Shown: positions 1 through 11,223, counted from the stretch's first letter. The stretch is 64,000 nt of DNA from Simmondsia chinensis (GCA_018398585.1 JAGTTD010000010.1:3117501-3181500), one strand, 5' to 3'. Notes: generated by a model from the letters alone, not told the origin. Translations and numbers: made by a program.

Positions 1-201
1 GGTGTCGGTTTTTGTTTATAATTTTTAATTTTTTTAGAAACTAATCATATTTTGGAAACAAATTTTTCTAAGTTTTGGTTTTTTGTTTTGAGTTTTTTCT
101 GAGTTTGGATGATAAACTGATGTAATCAACCGAAAACTAGAAAAAAAACCTTTTTCGAACCTGGTTAATGTTTTTAGTTTCTTAAAAACCAAAAACTGCA
201 A
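1..201. repeat. T-rich MITE-like sequence at window edge
   Basis: AT-rich sequence beginning GGTGTCGGTTTTTGTTT. It resembles the element at 30968-31241, with the same runs of GTTTTTGGTTTTT and AGAAACTAA. It is probably part of a hAT-like MITE whose start is outside the window. The foldback MULE at 211-777 is inserted at its right side. No coding sequence is seen. Confidence 0.35.
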
Positions 202-210
202 ACATAAAAT

Positions 211-777
211 GAGTCGGTTCCGAAAATAATGCTGAAAAATAAAAAAATAAAAAAAATAATGCTGAAAAAAAAACAATTCCAAATCCACTGTTGAACCGCG
301 TTTACAAAATGCGGCTAGACTAAACTGCGTCAACGTGAGGCGTTTAAAATAACAGAAAACCGCGTTTAAAAAACACGGTTTATATTTGAATAAACCGCAT
401 TCAAAAAACGCAGTTCACAATGAAATAAAACGCATTACAAAAACGCGGTTTACATGAATAGACCGCGTCAAGAAAATGCGGTTTTATAGTGAGGCGGTGA
501 GAGCCGAGGAGAGGGGCGGGGGAACGCCCATAAACCGCGTCCCAAGAACGCGGTTTACTTCACTGTAAACCGCATGGTGAAGACGCGGTTTTATTGAGGT
601 ATAACTGCGTGTTTGTGATGCGGTTTAGTGTAAAAAACGGCACGCGGTTTTGTTTTAGTTGAAATGCGTTTCTTTGACGTGGTTTACTATAACCGCATTT
701 TATAAACGTGGTTCAACAGTAGATTTGGAATTTTTTTTTATTTTTTTATTTTTAAGCATTAGTTTCGAAACAGACTC
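211..777. mobile_element. Foldback Mutator-like MITE made of short CCGCGT palindromes
   Basis: The ends are inverted repeats (GAGTCGGTTCCGAAAATAAT on the left, GAGTCTGTTTCGAAACTAAT read inward from the right). The element is flanked by an exact 9-bp duplication, ACATAAAAT, at 202-210 and 778-786, as expected for Mutator-type transposition. The inverted repeat continues inward through AATTCCAAATC near 273 and its complement near 725. Between the ends lie about ten short imperfect palindromes of the form AACCGCGT-N6..10-ACGCGGTTT, spaced roughly 30-70 bp apart. No ORF of its own. It would lie in the intron upstream of the GLR exon if that gene is intact. Confidence 0.8.
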
Positions 778-863
778 ACATAAAATGATACCGAATATAA
801 CCTAAATATATAACTTCTTTTGTCCATACCCTTTAATTTTGCTTGTTTTTACTACTGGACTAA

Positions 864-1343
<480 letters not shown>

Positions 1344-1412
1344 GGTGTTTGTCAAAGGAACCATGGAAGCAGCATATGGCAATGAACCTTGGGTAAGAAT
1401 CAGGTGTATTTG

Positions 1413-1550
1413 TTAAAAATAAATGCACCATGCATTTTATCATATTAAATTAAAAACAAATGCATGATCTTTTTATGTCATGTTCTATTATCATGTAGTT
1501 GTTAGAAACAAACTAAATATGGCAGAATGCATGGTGCATTTGTTTGATCC
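1413..1550. repeat. Short inverted repeat downstream of GLR
   Basis: AAATGCACCATGCATTTT at about 1421-1438 is matched by its near complement GAATGCATGGTGCATTTG at about 1526-1543, giving a roughly 17-bp stem with an 87-base loop. This may be a tiny MITE or a 3'-UTR hairpin of the GLR transcript. The stem contains the RY core CATGCA. Confidence 0.45.
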
Positions 1551-2877
1551 TTCGTCGTAAATCTTGTTTCTACAAGAATACATGGAGCTAAAGGGTAAAA
1601 TGTGCATGGGAAATATATTTAGGATTTTGATTGTGTGTACATATTGATATGTACAATTTTTTTTTTTTTTAATCTTTTTAGAAGGCTAATAGAAGATTTA
1701 TGAGTCCTTTCTAAGATTACGAAGGAGGTGATAATGTTCAAACTATACACTTTAAGTCAAAAAAAAGAGAAGAAATCTATGGATGCAGTATATTTTTAAG
1801 ATGGTAAGAAGTACAATGTTTTAATAAGGGCTACAAATAACTGCAGACATGGAAAAATGAGCCTGAAATTCAAGACCTCACGTTTGATGAATAGGTAGTC
1901 TTACCGTAATTGGAAAATGAGCGATCATTGAAAATAGGCTTGAATAACTTTGATTTTTATTTTTTTTTAATTAAGAAGAAAACTGAAAATAAGAGATTCA
2001 GAATAAGGAAAAAAATTATTTTTAAAATTTGATTTTAAATTCCTTAAAAATTAGAAAATTTAAACAAAAAATTGATACTAAACAATTTTTTCACAGGGGC
2101 AAGGGAAGACCTTATAAGATAATTTCTCACCATCTGCCCCTATCAAGTATTTCTTTTCCTTAAGTTTTTCCATTGTTACAGGTGGACTTTTACCGACTTT
2201 GTCCATCTATTCCGATCTCATTTTGTAATGATACGGAATATCATTTTAATAATAAGTAAGAAAAAAGGAAAGAGACTCCCATCACAAAGAAATTTAAGAG
2301 TCGATATAACCCAGTGCCTTAAAAGGCTCCCCGTCAAAGTAGGATCTAGGAGTGTGAAATATATGCAATCTCACCTCTTCAGAGTGCTACGCTAAAGAGC
2401 TGATGTAACATAGTCCAAAACCCCAATTCAAGACAACTTATGAGTGTGAATGTAAAATCCAAGGGCCTACAAAATGACACAAAAATGTCTTGTATACAAC
2501 TTCATTCTAACAACTTTCCAATAAGAATTAATGTATAATACACTTCAACAGACAAATCCCACATATGAATACTCTTCAATACAAATAAGAGACAAATGCA
2601 GAAAAAATTTCCTTTCTTGCAGTTTCCGCAGCTACTTCTATTAACACAATTGTCTGGCAAATAGTTACTTCAGCTCTTCGTTCAGTACCAAAGTATATGT
2701 TTTGGACAACGATACCTTTTAACACTTTGACTCTTCAAATTAGACAAAACATGGGAAAATCTGACAAAATAGTCAAGTCTGACCTCGAGAGACATACCAG
2801 TTTCTGATTCTGATACCCAAAATCTTGTAATAACAATGATAGCAAGAATAACGAAAACCTTTTATCAGAAGGCTGCC
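1551..2877. other. AT-rich spacer between convergent GLR and PHT4;6 genes
   Basis: No coding sequence recognised. The right part should contain the 3' UTR of PHT4;6 on the minus strand. A degenerate Au-tail SINE fragment in minus orientation (CCAGTGCCTTAAAAGGCTCC at 2311) occupies about 2308-2394. Confidence 0.5.
2308..2394 (-). mobile_element. Degenerate Au-tail SINE fragment
   Basis: The stretch from CCAGTGCC to CTCTTCAG matches the complement of the Au-like 3' module seen intact at 57894-57961 and 51332-51430. It is 5'-truncated and diverged; no clear target duplication was found. Confidence 0.45.
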
Positions 2878-4206
2878 TCAGTCAAAAATCCTTTCCCCAG
2901 TTGAGAAAACTAAAAAGACAAAGGAACTGAAAATGCAGAGAAACCCGGGTATCGAGAACACCAATCTCCAACTCTCTGGACTGGTAATATCCAAATCAGC
3001 ACCTTTAGCAGCTTCTAGAAGCTGGCCCGTAAGATCAACCCCGACAATGCCAGCTAAGGTGCCTGCGGTGTTCGAAACTCCCATAACAATTCCTGCGTAT
3101 CTAGGAGCTATATCCATGTGATTCACTGCAAACCCAGCTCTCCCGAGAGCCAAAAAACCAAGTGCCACAGAAGAACAGAACACCGCCCCACCAGGTGTTC
3201 TAAAAAGCGGTAGGGCTATCAATGCAAGAGACGCAATAATAAATCCAATGGTATTCAAAAATTTCCGTGTCCAAGTCACCGACATGATTCTCCTAGTAAT
3301 AAAATGGTCTGCGAGGATCCCGCCAATGTTCGAGAATATAAACATGTTGAAGTAAGGCATCATTTTGGACGAACCCATCTCTTGAAGACTAAGTTGGAGG
3401 CCTTGTTCAAAGTATGTAGGTAGCCAATTCATAAGTACATATAAAGCATAATGAAATGTGAAATTATTAACCACAATTGCCCAAACTGGTAAGCTAATAA
3501 AAATTCGCTTCCACGGTATTTTCACAGTTTTTGTAGAACTACCTCCAGTTTCGGCTTTCTTCTTCTGATTTCCTTTAATTGGCAACAACGTTTCGCCAAA
3601 ACCGGCAGCTGCAGCTTTGGGATGCTCGGATCGAGGAGGGTCAGAAGCGTACTTGAACCAAAGTACCGACCACATAGCTCCAAGCGCTGCTTCAACAACA
3701 AATACGGATTGTGGGCCCTCATATTTCACTAGGGTCGGAAGCAAAAGCATTCCAAGGGCTGCACCAAGGTACATCCCGGATGTCGTTAGAGAAACCGATC
3801 TGGACCGTTCATGGGGTGGGACCCATTGAGCCAGGACCGTATGAATCGAAGGGAAAATGAACCCTTGAGCTACACCAACTAGAAGTCGAGCTATTACCAA
3901 AATTATGACCCGGTTTGGATCGAGTGGGACTAGAGCACAAGTCAAGGACCATAAAACAAATGAGAGGAGTAAGATACGTCTTCCACCGACTTTCTGAGCA
4001 GCCCATCCACCAGGTATTTGTGAACAGGCGTACCCATAGTAGAATGTAGAAAGTACTGTGCCTTTACTTGATTGGCTAACCCCGGCAGCATCAGCAGCTA
4101 TAGTGTATGCGATTGAGAATCCTACACGCTCTATGTAGCACACGGATGTACACACAAAGGTTAAAAGTACAATCAAGTAACGCGTCGGAAACTTCTTCTC
4201 TTGCAT
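2878..4206 (-). CDS. PHT4;6: PHT4;6-type anion/phosphate transporter (ANTR5-like)
   Basis: A single-exon 442-residue member of the major facilitator superfamily, anion:cation symporter (SLC17-like) group. The opening KFPTRYLIVLLTFVCTSVCY with IERVGFSIAY in the first membrane segment, the cytosolic loop GWAAQKVGGRRILLL, the segment FIFPSIHTVLAQWVPPHERS and the ending VFSTGERIFD are those of Arabidopsis PHT4;6 (probable anion transporter 5). Length is normal for the family, and about 12 hydrophobic segments are split by a lysine-rich loop near residues 205-230. Arabidopsis PHT4;6 works in the Golgi, returning phosphate released by glycosylation to the cytosol; the same role is inferred here. 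The start at 4206 fits the family. A 5'-UTR exon near 6320-6480 and a long UTR intron precede it. No frameshift or lost motif is seen. Confidence 0.93.
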   Translation of the reverse strand: MQEKKFPTRYLIVLLTFVCTSVCYIERVGFSIAYTIAADAAGVSQSSKGTVLSTFYYGYACSQIPGGWAAQKVGGRRILLLSFVLWSLTCALVPLDPNRVIILVIARLLVGVAQGFIFPSIHTVLAQWVPPHERSRSVSLTTSGMYLGAALGMLLLPTLVKYEGPQSVFVVEAALGAMWSVLWFKYASDPPRSEHPKAAAAGFGETLLPIKGNQKKKAETGGSSTKTVKIPWKRIFISLPVWAIVVNNFTFHYALYVLMNWLPTYFEQGLQLSLQEMGSSKMMPYFNMFIFSNIGGILADHFITRRIMSVTWTRKFLNTIGFIIASLALIALPLFRTPGGAVFCSSVALGFLALGRAGFAVNHMDIAPRYAGIVMGVSNTAGTLAGIVGVDLTGQLLEAAKGADLDITSPESWRLVFSIPGFLCIFSSFVFLVFSTGERIFD

Positions 4207-4265
4207 AGTTTAACACCACTTTATTGACTGCTTGTGCAGTTATGATTTTTATTTGTTTCTCCCCA

Positions 4266-6480
4266 ACTTGCAACAGCTAAAATCAGAGATCCGAATCATA
4301 GACAAGCAATATATGTGACAATGACCGAGTAATTTAGTCTAGATCATTTCCTTCAACCTTCTCTTTTCATTTCTCTTTTGCCTCCACAAAGAATGTAGTA
4401 CATTAGTCTATGATCAACTTGCTGCTAAAGATCAACCGAAAGGTAATGCCTAAAGAAAGAATTGCAAGCATGTCAAAATATCATTTGTCAAGGCTATAGA
4501 TTTTAAGATCAATATATTCCACAGCGCATTTTTAAGATAAGCATGTAGAGTCATAGAATGAATAACCCATAAACAAAGGTCATTATGTTATGTAACAGCC
4601 CTTACGTAACAGATTTTGAGCTAGTTGTAAAGCGATTGTTTTCCACATAAAAACACTTCTATACTAGCCTTTACAATGCATACACATTGTATTAGATTTA
4701 TTAAAGCATAATTATAAGTGAACTTACATATGTGAAAACTATTAAAGTAGCGTAAAAATTGATGATTGTATGAATCTTTCTTCAAATTTTTGCAAACATA
4801 AGACTTAAAAAACAACTTACATTCCCATAAAAAACTTATCCGATCCTAGTAACCCTTTACATAATGTCTCCAAAATTCTGTTTCTGAGAAATCGTGGCCG
4901 TGGCGGACTATTATTTGATTCTGTAGAACAACCCCACCAGCAGAAGACATCTAGCCAAATAACCTTAAAATCAGACGCCTGATTCATCAACTAAAATAAC
5001 TTAGTATTTTCATTAAAAAGGCAAAGCATCATTTCCATTTGGCTAAAATTGGGGGGGCAGGGTGGAGCTTAATACTCTCGAAGAACATTTTTTATTGCTT
5101 CTCAATGTATTTTGTATTTTGTATTGTGTATTTAGTTTTCCAAGCATTAGTGGTACCGGTAGCAGGTTACTAGTATTTACAAGTATACAATTACTCCGTG
5201 AATTTAGTAGGAATTACTAGGTTCATTCGTGAGCCTTATTATGCATTTAGCGCATGGAAACTTTTGGTCTGCCAAGGCGTCTCTTCGATCACCATACTTT
5301 GTATTATAGATTAGGATATAACTGTTAAATTTCACCAGGTCTTTGGGCTCGACCCACAAAGTTGGCTTATGTGAGATCCACATATAAGCTCAAATAGGGT
5401 TCCATCCTAAAACCAATTGGCATAAGTGGAGTAACTCACTAAGCTTATATACTGATCTCTTAGCTCTCACAACCCCTACATGGAATTCTAATTACTAGAC
5501 TCACATGTGGAGTCTCAACACTCCCCATCACATGTAAGTCTATCAGAAACGTAGCACTTGCCTTCTCCGATCCAATTGGATCCAACATTCACCGGGCCTT
5601 CGCCGCAACAAACTCAAATGCACCCCTCTTTCCAAGGACACGGTGCCAACAAACAAGAGTCCGGGATCATCCAGCCCCTCTGATACCATGGTAAATTTCG
5701 CCAGGCCCTTTTAGGCCCGACCCAAGGAGTTGACACGCATGAGATCTACATATAAGCACAAGTGGGGCTCCATTCTAAAATCAATTGGCATTAGGTAGAG
5801 TAACCCACTAGGCTTATATATTAATCTCTTCGCTCTCACAACTCCTACGTGGGATTATTACTAAACTCGCATCCGGAGTCCTTAACAATAACTATTGTAA
5901 ATGGAATGTGGTGGTTTCTTTCTTTTCATTTTTCTTGAGGAATGGAAAAATGCAGCAAAAATACTGATCAAACACCTTCACCACTGCGATTATTTGCCAA
6001 CTTCAGCATACAAACAAGTCGAGAAGCCATTGAACTCAGCATAATCTCAATCAAACACTTCAATTGTAAAAATTACATAACCCTAATTTCAAAATTTGAG
6101 CAAAATTGCCTTCAACCCCGTAAACCCTAGATCCTAAATTGTTCTAATGTTCCCTTACACAACATCACTAAGAATCGCAATCTCCATGGCGGACATTTAG
6201 AAGCCGAAGATCAATCAAACCATTAAATCATCGAAAACACAAAATTTAAGCCATTGGACAAACAAAAACACCAAATCAACGAACAAAAAAGTACAAGATT
6301 GAGAACAAATCAGCATTACCTGGGGAATCAAATGCGTAAATTCCACCATTTTAATCCAATTTCTCCACGGATTTCACTTCGACTGCGAAGAATCTGCGTC
6401 ACTGAGAGGGAAATTGATCGAAGTTAACAAAATGAGAAGCGGCGGGGAGATCTGAAATGGGAAGTCAACGATTTGACAAT
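4266..6480 (-). promoter_or_regulatory. 5'-UTR exon and UTR intron of PHT4;6
   Basis: On the minus strand, a pyrimidine-rich leader around 6480-6320 ends at a good donor, CCCCAG|GTAATG (6320/6319). A likely acceptor, TTGCAAG, lies before 4266, 60 bases upstream of the ATG. Within the leader an upstream ATG at 6349-6347 opens a short reading frame that runs to the donor and would stop 15 codons later after splicing. The intron carries a TRIM at 5323-5887. The exact cap site and acceptor are inferred by eye. Confidence 0.55.
5323..5887 (-). mobile_element. Complete TRIM (miniature LTR retrotransposon)
   Basis: Two direct repeats of about 198 bp (5323-5520 and 5689-5887) each start TG and end CA. 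They are flanked by the exact 5-bp duplication ATAAC (5318-5322 and 5888-5892). On the minus strand the right LTR is followed at once by a primer-binding site CATGGTATCAGAG, complementary to the 3' end of initiator tRNA-Met. The left LTR is preceded by a polypurine run (GATGGGGAG). The 168-bp interior has no ORF, so it must be mobilised in trans. It lies in the PHT4;6 UTR intron in the same orientation as the gene. Confidence 0.9.
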
Positions 6481-6499
6481 GGAGTTTTGGGGGGTTTTG

Positions 6500-7124
6500 A
6501 GAGTGAGGGGTATAGGGTAGAACTGTACTGCTAAATATTTGGCATTACCGTAAAAAAGTAGTTTTTAAAAAAAAAATTTTATAAAAAGTGATAAATTTAA
6601 ATAAGTAATTTGTATTTCCCCTCATTAGTAAAGAAGTGCTTATTATAATATTATGAGCATTTGACCAATGTTTAAAAAAGTATTTTTCTATAAAATTAAC
6701 ACAAAAAATATTAACAGAAATTTTTTATAGTTAAAAACAATCACTCAAGAACCATTTTAAATATTTAAAATATTTTTTCATATTTAATATATTTTTAAAT
6801 ATATATATTATTTTTCAAATTATAAATTAATTTTTAAGTATATTAACAAACTTAAAGACACCTGAACTAAATTTTCTAAAGTATTTAATTTCTACTTCTA
6901 CTTAAAAGAAAAAATACAAAATTTTTACTTTTTCATAAAAGCAGAAAAAACAGCTTCTACTTTTGATTAAAAAAAATGCTTATTCATGATTGTCAAACAC
7001 TCTCCAAATCTCAGAAAAGTATTTTTTTTCAAAAAGTACCTTTTTTCAAGAATAAGCTAAGCTAAACAGGCCCTTAAGATGCTAGTAGTTCAGCTTTTTT
7101 ACGATTTAAAATTGTGAAAAAAGT
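6500..7124. other. AT-rich spacer with MITE-like ends
   Basis: Low-complexity A/T sequence without coding sequence. The right part (AAGCTAAACAGGCCCTT near 7060) resembles hAT-type MITE termini of the GGGCCTGTTTAGC type, but a matching left end was not settled. Confidence 0.3.
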
Positions 7125-8245
7125 ATTAGTTGATAGAAAAGGCATATAAAAATGATGTCCCTCTAAGAGTTGAACTTCTTACTGGGTTGGTTCTTCTGAT
7201 GAAAACCATTACAACGGACAGACTAGTAAGATTTAGCATCATAGCAGAAAATCAAGCGCCATGCCCGTCATGTGGTGTTCAAGAGGAGTTTATCTCACAT
7301 TTATTTGGATTCTACTCTGCCACTTGGGTTTTGTGGATGGAGGTGTGTCGATGGTGGAAAACACCTCTAGTTATGACTGTAGACATGAGGAGTCGGTTTG
7401 AATTATGACAAAATGCTGCTTTCCCAAAACTTCAGCGGAAGGTTTGGATCACCTTATTCGTTGTGGTCATCTGGACTATAAGGACATATGGAAATGAGGT
7501 CATTTTTAAGACTAAGAGATTGTCAAGTCAAGAGCTCTTTAATCTTGTCAAAGTTTGACTTGAGTATTGGATGTCGGCCGGGTTTAGTGAGACACCCTAC
7601 TTGCTAGAGTTCATTGTGGCAAATATTGATGTCATCCACTCATGGGCGGATTCCCTTTAGCACAGACCGGTAATAGGGTGACGCCCTCCAAGCGTTGGTG
7701 TTCTCAAGTGGAACATTAATGGCTCTGCTTTAGGAAAACCAACCTTTCTTGAATAGGTGGGTCACTGAGAGACCGTAATGGTGGATTTGTCAATGTATTT
7801 TCTGGCAATTGAGGTGATGAAGTCCAACCAAGCAGAAACTAAAGAAAACTAATTTTCCATTGAGTACCCATTAGAAAGGGAGATATGATCAACGTTAATA
7901 TCACGGTGGAGTTAGATTCATCTAATGTAGTCTCAAGGTGTGAGGGGGAGATGGGTGGACCGTGGAAACTAAATTTTTTATTGAACAAGATCGTGTTCTA
8001 CAAACAATTCTTTTGATTTGTCACATTCAACCATACCCTTCGTGAGGCCAATTCATACGCTGATACCCTCGCCCAGAATGGAGTATAAAGAAGTATTCTA
8101 TTGGTCATTTGGCTTTCCTAATCATAGACCTTTTTCTATTTTCTTGTTGTATCGATCGACTATTTGAGTGCATGTATGGATGCCTGTATGGATGTTTCTT
8201 TTTTGTTGTGGATTTAATACTTAATTATAAAAAAAAGAAGTAAGA
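7125..8245 (+). mobile_element. L1-type LINE remnant: zf-RVT and RNase H-like region
   Basis: A degenerate frame at 7130-7408 contains TDRLVRFSII followed by CPSCGVQEEFISHLF, the zinc-binding RT-associated module (zf-RVT) of plant L1 LINEs. Downstream, broken by stops and frameshifts, comes WNINGSALGKP near 7710, the start of the RNase H-like domain (W-N-x-D/N-G-S). The 3' end is near 8225-8245 with an A-rich tail. Endonuclease and most of the RT are missing, so this is a 5'-truncated dead copy. Confidence 0.7.
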
Positions 8246-8558
8246 AAATATTGTTCCTCTTTTAAGGTTGAAACAGAAGCAAAAGAAAAAAATTTAGACA
8301 AAAATCCCTACTCATCATAATATGAAAAAACGAATGATTAAAAAATAATAAGGGTCATTTAAGCTAAAATTCTCTGTACTCTGGTTATTGTTATTAATTT
8401 AGTCCTTATACTTTTAATCACTTCAATATAGTTCCTCTACTATTCAAATTGTGTTAACTTGGTCCTTAGAGTAAAATTTATGTTAAATTTTCTATAAAAT
8501 TTTTAATGATTTGGCTACGAGTTGGGTTAAATTGAATCAATGGGCGTATTTGTAGTGA

Positions 8559-8689
8559 TGGGGGTCCAAGGAAACAACCTCTCTTCAGGGTGGGCCCTGA
8601 AGGGGGAAGGCTGCGTACATCTAACCTCCCCAAACTCTGCTCTTGGCGGGAGCCCTTGGTGGCACTAGGCTTGTTGTTGTTGTTGTTGT
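8559..8689 (+). mobile_element. 5'-truncated Au-tail SINE
   Basis: Begins GGGGGTCCAAGGAAACAAC and ends in six TTG repeats. Exact 18-bp target duplications, TGGGCGTATTTGTAGTGA, lie at 8541-8558 and 8690-8707. The 5S-like head is absent, as expected of LINE-driven incomplete reverse transcription. Confidence 0.9.
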
Positions 8690-8824
8690 TGGGCGTATTT
8701 GTAGTGAATTACCTGCATCTAACACGATTATACCATGAAAAATTGCATCATTATGTTGACTTGAATTTGATCATTGGATTAAAGTGACACAATATAGGGA
8801 CTATAATTAACACAATTAAAAATA

Positions 8825-9060
8825 AAAGCAACATTCCCACTGCCCCTAGGACTTCCGCCTAAGCAGGGCCTAGGAGGGGTGGATGTATGCAGCCTTCACC
8901 CCGAGGGAGACTATTTCCGAGAACCCCTAACCTGAGGGGTGCAACACGAGAACTTCCCAAGAGGTCACCCATCTTGGTACTACTTTCACCTAAGCAATGC
9001 TTAACTTCGGAGTTCTAATGGGATTCGGTGCTTGTGTATTGGTACCCTCTTAGGTATTAG
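8825..9060 (-). mobile_element. Full-length SINE with 5S rRNA-derived head
   Basis: Read on the minus strand, the head GAGGGTACCAATACACAAGC is followed by the 5S rRNA internal region (CCCATTAGAACTCCGAAGTT, GTAGTACCAAGATGGGTGAC, CTTGGGAAGTTCTCGTGTTG). The Au-like module (GGAAATAGTCTCC, GGCTGCATACATCC) comes next. Exact 13-bp duplications, ACAATTAAAAATA, lie at 8812-8824 and 9061-9073. The 5S part includes the pol III internal control region (A box, IE, C box), so the head would supply the promoter. It is nested in the MULE-MITE 8353-9129. Confidence 0.9.
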
Positions 9061-9138
9061 ACAATTAAAAATACAATAACTAAATTGACATAATAAGTAA
9101 GGTACAGGAACCTCTAGTACAAATAACCCAAATAATAA

Positions 9139-9670
9139 TTACACAGTATGACCAAACAGACATATATGCAATAAAAGCATGTTTGCTTTTAAAAGAGCTT
9201 GGCCAAAACTTAAATGGCATTTCCTTCACTTCTTGATTAGTATTCACATTGCGTACGCAAAAACGTATTTGGATGCTTTCTTTGCATTATTTTGAGCTTC
9301 GTTTCTCTAAAAAGGTCTCTATCATGCAACTTCTCAATGAGTTAAATGTCTCCATCATATACTTTTTGTAGAAAATTTTATCACTTAGATATCCTAAAGT
9401 TTAAATATTTATTTAGTTATTCTAGCATTTATGTATACACAATGAGTACGATGAGGTTTTTACATTTCATCATCTATGTACCGTCCACTTAAACTTAGGT
9501 CAATTATTGTTGGAGGTGAATATTCGGTAAAAAATGTGGCAAGGCACGTGATTACTATAGTACATATGTGCTATGTTATTAGTGTTTTCTAGCAAAGGAG
9601 TATTGTTCCGATAAAAGTCACTGAACTTGAATAATTGGTACAATTTATTGATGAAATCATGTTCCACGTT
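9139..9670. other. AT-rich spacer left of the LARD
   Basis: No gene recognised. The last 30 bases (TGAAATCATGTTCC...TTAGCAT) recur just right of the LARD at about 17225-17247, a local repeat of the target region. Confidence 0.4.
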
Positions 9671-9675
9671 AGCAT

Positions 9676-10519
9676 TGTTGGAAAAATGATACAAGCTAAA
9701 CATAAGTGTTATGGAAAAATAGTTTAACCATGCCAATTTACTGACTGTTTACCGCTACTAACCGTTTAGGGTCATTAAAATTTTGACCGTTGGGAATTAA
9801 ATGATAATATAGCTGTTGAAATTTATTACGTCCGTTTATAGCCGTTGGAATTAATTACAACCGATGACTTAATACTTGTTACCGTTTATAGCCGTTGGAA
9901 TTCATTATACCAATTTTTTTAATGCTTGTTACCGTTTTCTATGCTATATATATGCCATTAGCTACAACAACCAAATATATACACTCTCGGCCTCTCAGTC
10001 TCTCTCTCTCTCTCGGTTTTTTCTCTCTCCTAAAATTTGGGTAAAGTTCAAGGCATTCCTACCCGGCAATTAACGAGTGCACGTTAAGAGTCGGATCGCG
10101 TTAATCCTGGAGGACGGCTGCCTGTTATACTGTGTGCACCGGAGTAGCGGCGAAATAGTCTTTTAGGACAGTGGCATTTACCACGGCGCGATATCATCCT
10201 TTGTGAGATATTTCTAATTACTCTCTCTTTTTGTTACTATGGTCGAATATTTATCAATTCTCTAAAACTATTTGATTGCTATGTTTATATAATTATTTTT
10301 GAATTATTTCTATAATTTTTAGTATTTTACGGTGTTTTTGCTGCCAATTTTCAGTAGCAAATTTCAATGAATTTTCACTAGAATTTTAGCTTATTTTACT
10401 GTAGTATTTTACTGAAATTTATAATACAATAATACTGTAATTTATAACAGTATTTTACTACATTTTACAGAAGTGTTCTACTGTAATTTTCATTACGATT
10501 CTAAAAGACGATTTTTACA
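9676..10519 (+). repeat. 5' LTR of the LARD
   Basis: 844 bp, starting TGTTGGAAAAATGATACAAG. Three copies of the MSA-type motif YCYAACGGYY on the minus strand lie at 9785-9794, 9840-9849 and 9890-9899, upstream of a TATA box (CTATATATATG, 9944-9954). A CT microsatellite follows. The last 20 bases differ from the 3' LTR by small changes. Confidence 0.85.
9785..9899 (-). promoter_or_regulatory. Three MSA-like (MYB3R) motifs in LTR U3
   Basis: CCCAACGGTC (9785-9794) and TCCAACGGCT (9840-9849, 9890-9899), read on the minus strand, match the mitosis-specific activator consensus YCYAACGGYY bound by three-repeat MYB proteins at G2/M. They lie 45-170 bases upstream of the LTR TATA box. In the 3' LTR two still match exactly (16471-16480, 16526-16535) and others are mutated. 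Confidence 0.5.
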
Positions 10520-11223
10520 ATCAATCATGGAAACACTTGACGTTTCATTGTTCTTTACGATTATTAATGTTATTATTTCATTTTATTCTCAATTTTTATG
10601 ATTATAAGGTGTTCGATGAAATGTAAACCACAATGTACCAATTTGAACAAACTTACTGATATTAAGAGCCAAAGAAGTAAATAATAGAGAGGGAAAAGAA
10701 TTTGAGCTTGTATTATTAGTTTGACTGCAGTGATTAGAAGGATATTGTCTTCTAATTACATGTTGATATATCTATATATATAAATTTTGATTGGTATTAA
10801 AATAGTTCCGACACACACCTTTGAAATGAATAACGAAAACATAGTCTAAAATCAAGAAACCATATTTTTGATAATATGAGTTTTGATATTTATCCATGAG
10901 AGATACTTGTCACTTATATTCTGATTAGGACAATGTTGTATAATTTATTTGGATAAGTTTTCACAGTGAAGAGGCTTTGATTGAGTGTGCTGGGGTTAAA
11001 ATTTGGGAAAAATAAACCTTCAATCTAAGGATGGATGCTATGTTTATCATACAAGAAAAAGGGTCAAGATAGATCCACGTGGCCAATCTTGGTAGTAAGA
11101 TATGGGCTTACTGCCATTGCAATTCATTATGTTGTTAATGCATGACCGGCTAGCCACTTTCGCGTACTGAGGTGATGTTAAGCTCTCCCCAATTGAATGT
11201 AGGACTTCCAGCTTTGTGACGAT

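Larger units (their letters stand above)
8353..9129. mobile_element. MULE-type MITE carrying two nested SINEs
   Basis: Terminal inverted repeats of about 60 bp (GGGTCATTTAAGCTAAAATT left; GGGTTATTTGTACTAGAGGT inward from right) are flanked by the exact 9-bp duplication AAATAATAA (8344-8352 and 9130-9138). The interior has the TTTAGTCCTTATACTTTT motif common in such non-autonomous elements and no ORF. SINE insertions at 8559-8689 and 8825-9060 split it; without them and their duplications it would be about 380 bp. Confidence 0.85.

Noticed and set aside
290..710. CRISPR-like array of short palindromic repeats
   Set aside because: Plant DNA; repeats vary, spacing is irregular, and they lie inside a MULE with 9-bp target duplications.
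3522..4006. Short frames overlapping PHT4;6 in other frames
   Set aside because: Shadows of the 442-codon transporter frame, with no similarity of their own.
8940..9050. 5S rRNA gene candidates here and at 20030-20110, 21080-21180, 51490-51570
   Set aside because: Each is a diverged 5S segment within a longer element that has a shared 3' module and target duplications. There is no tandem rDNA array.
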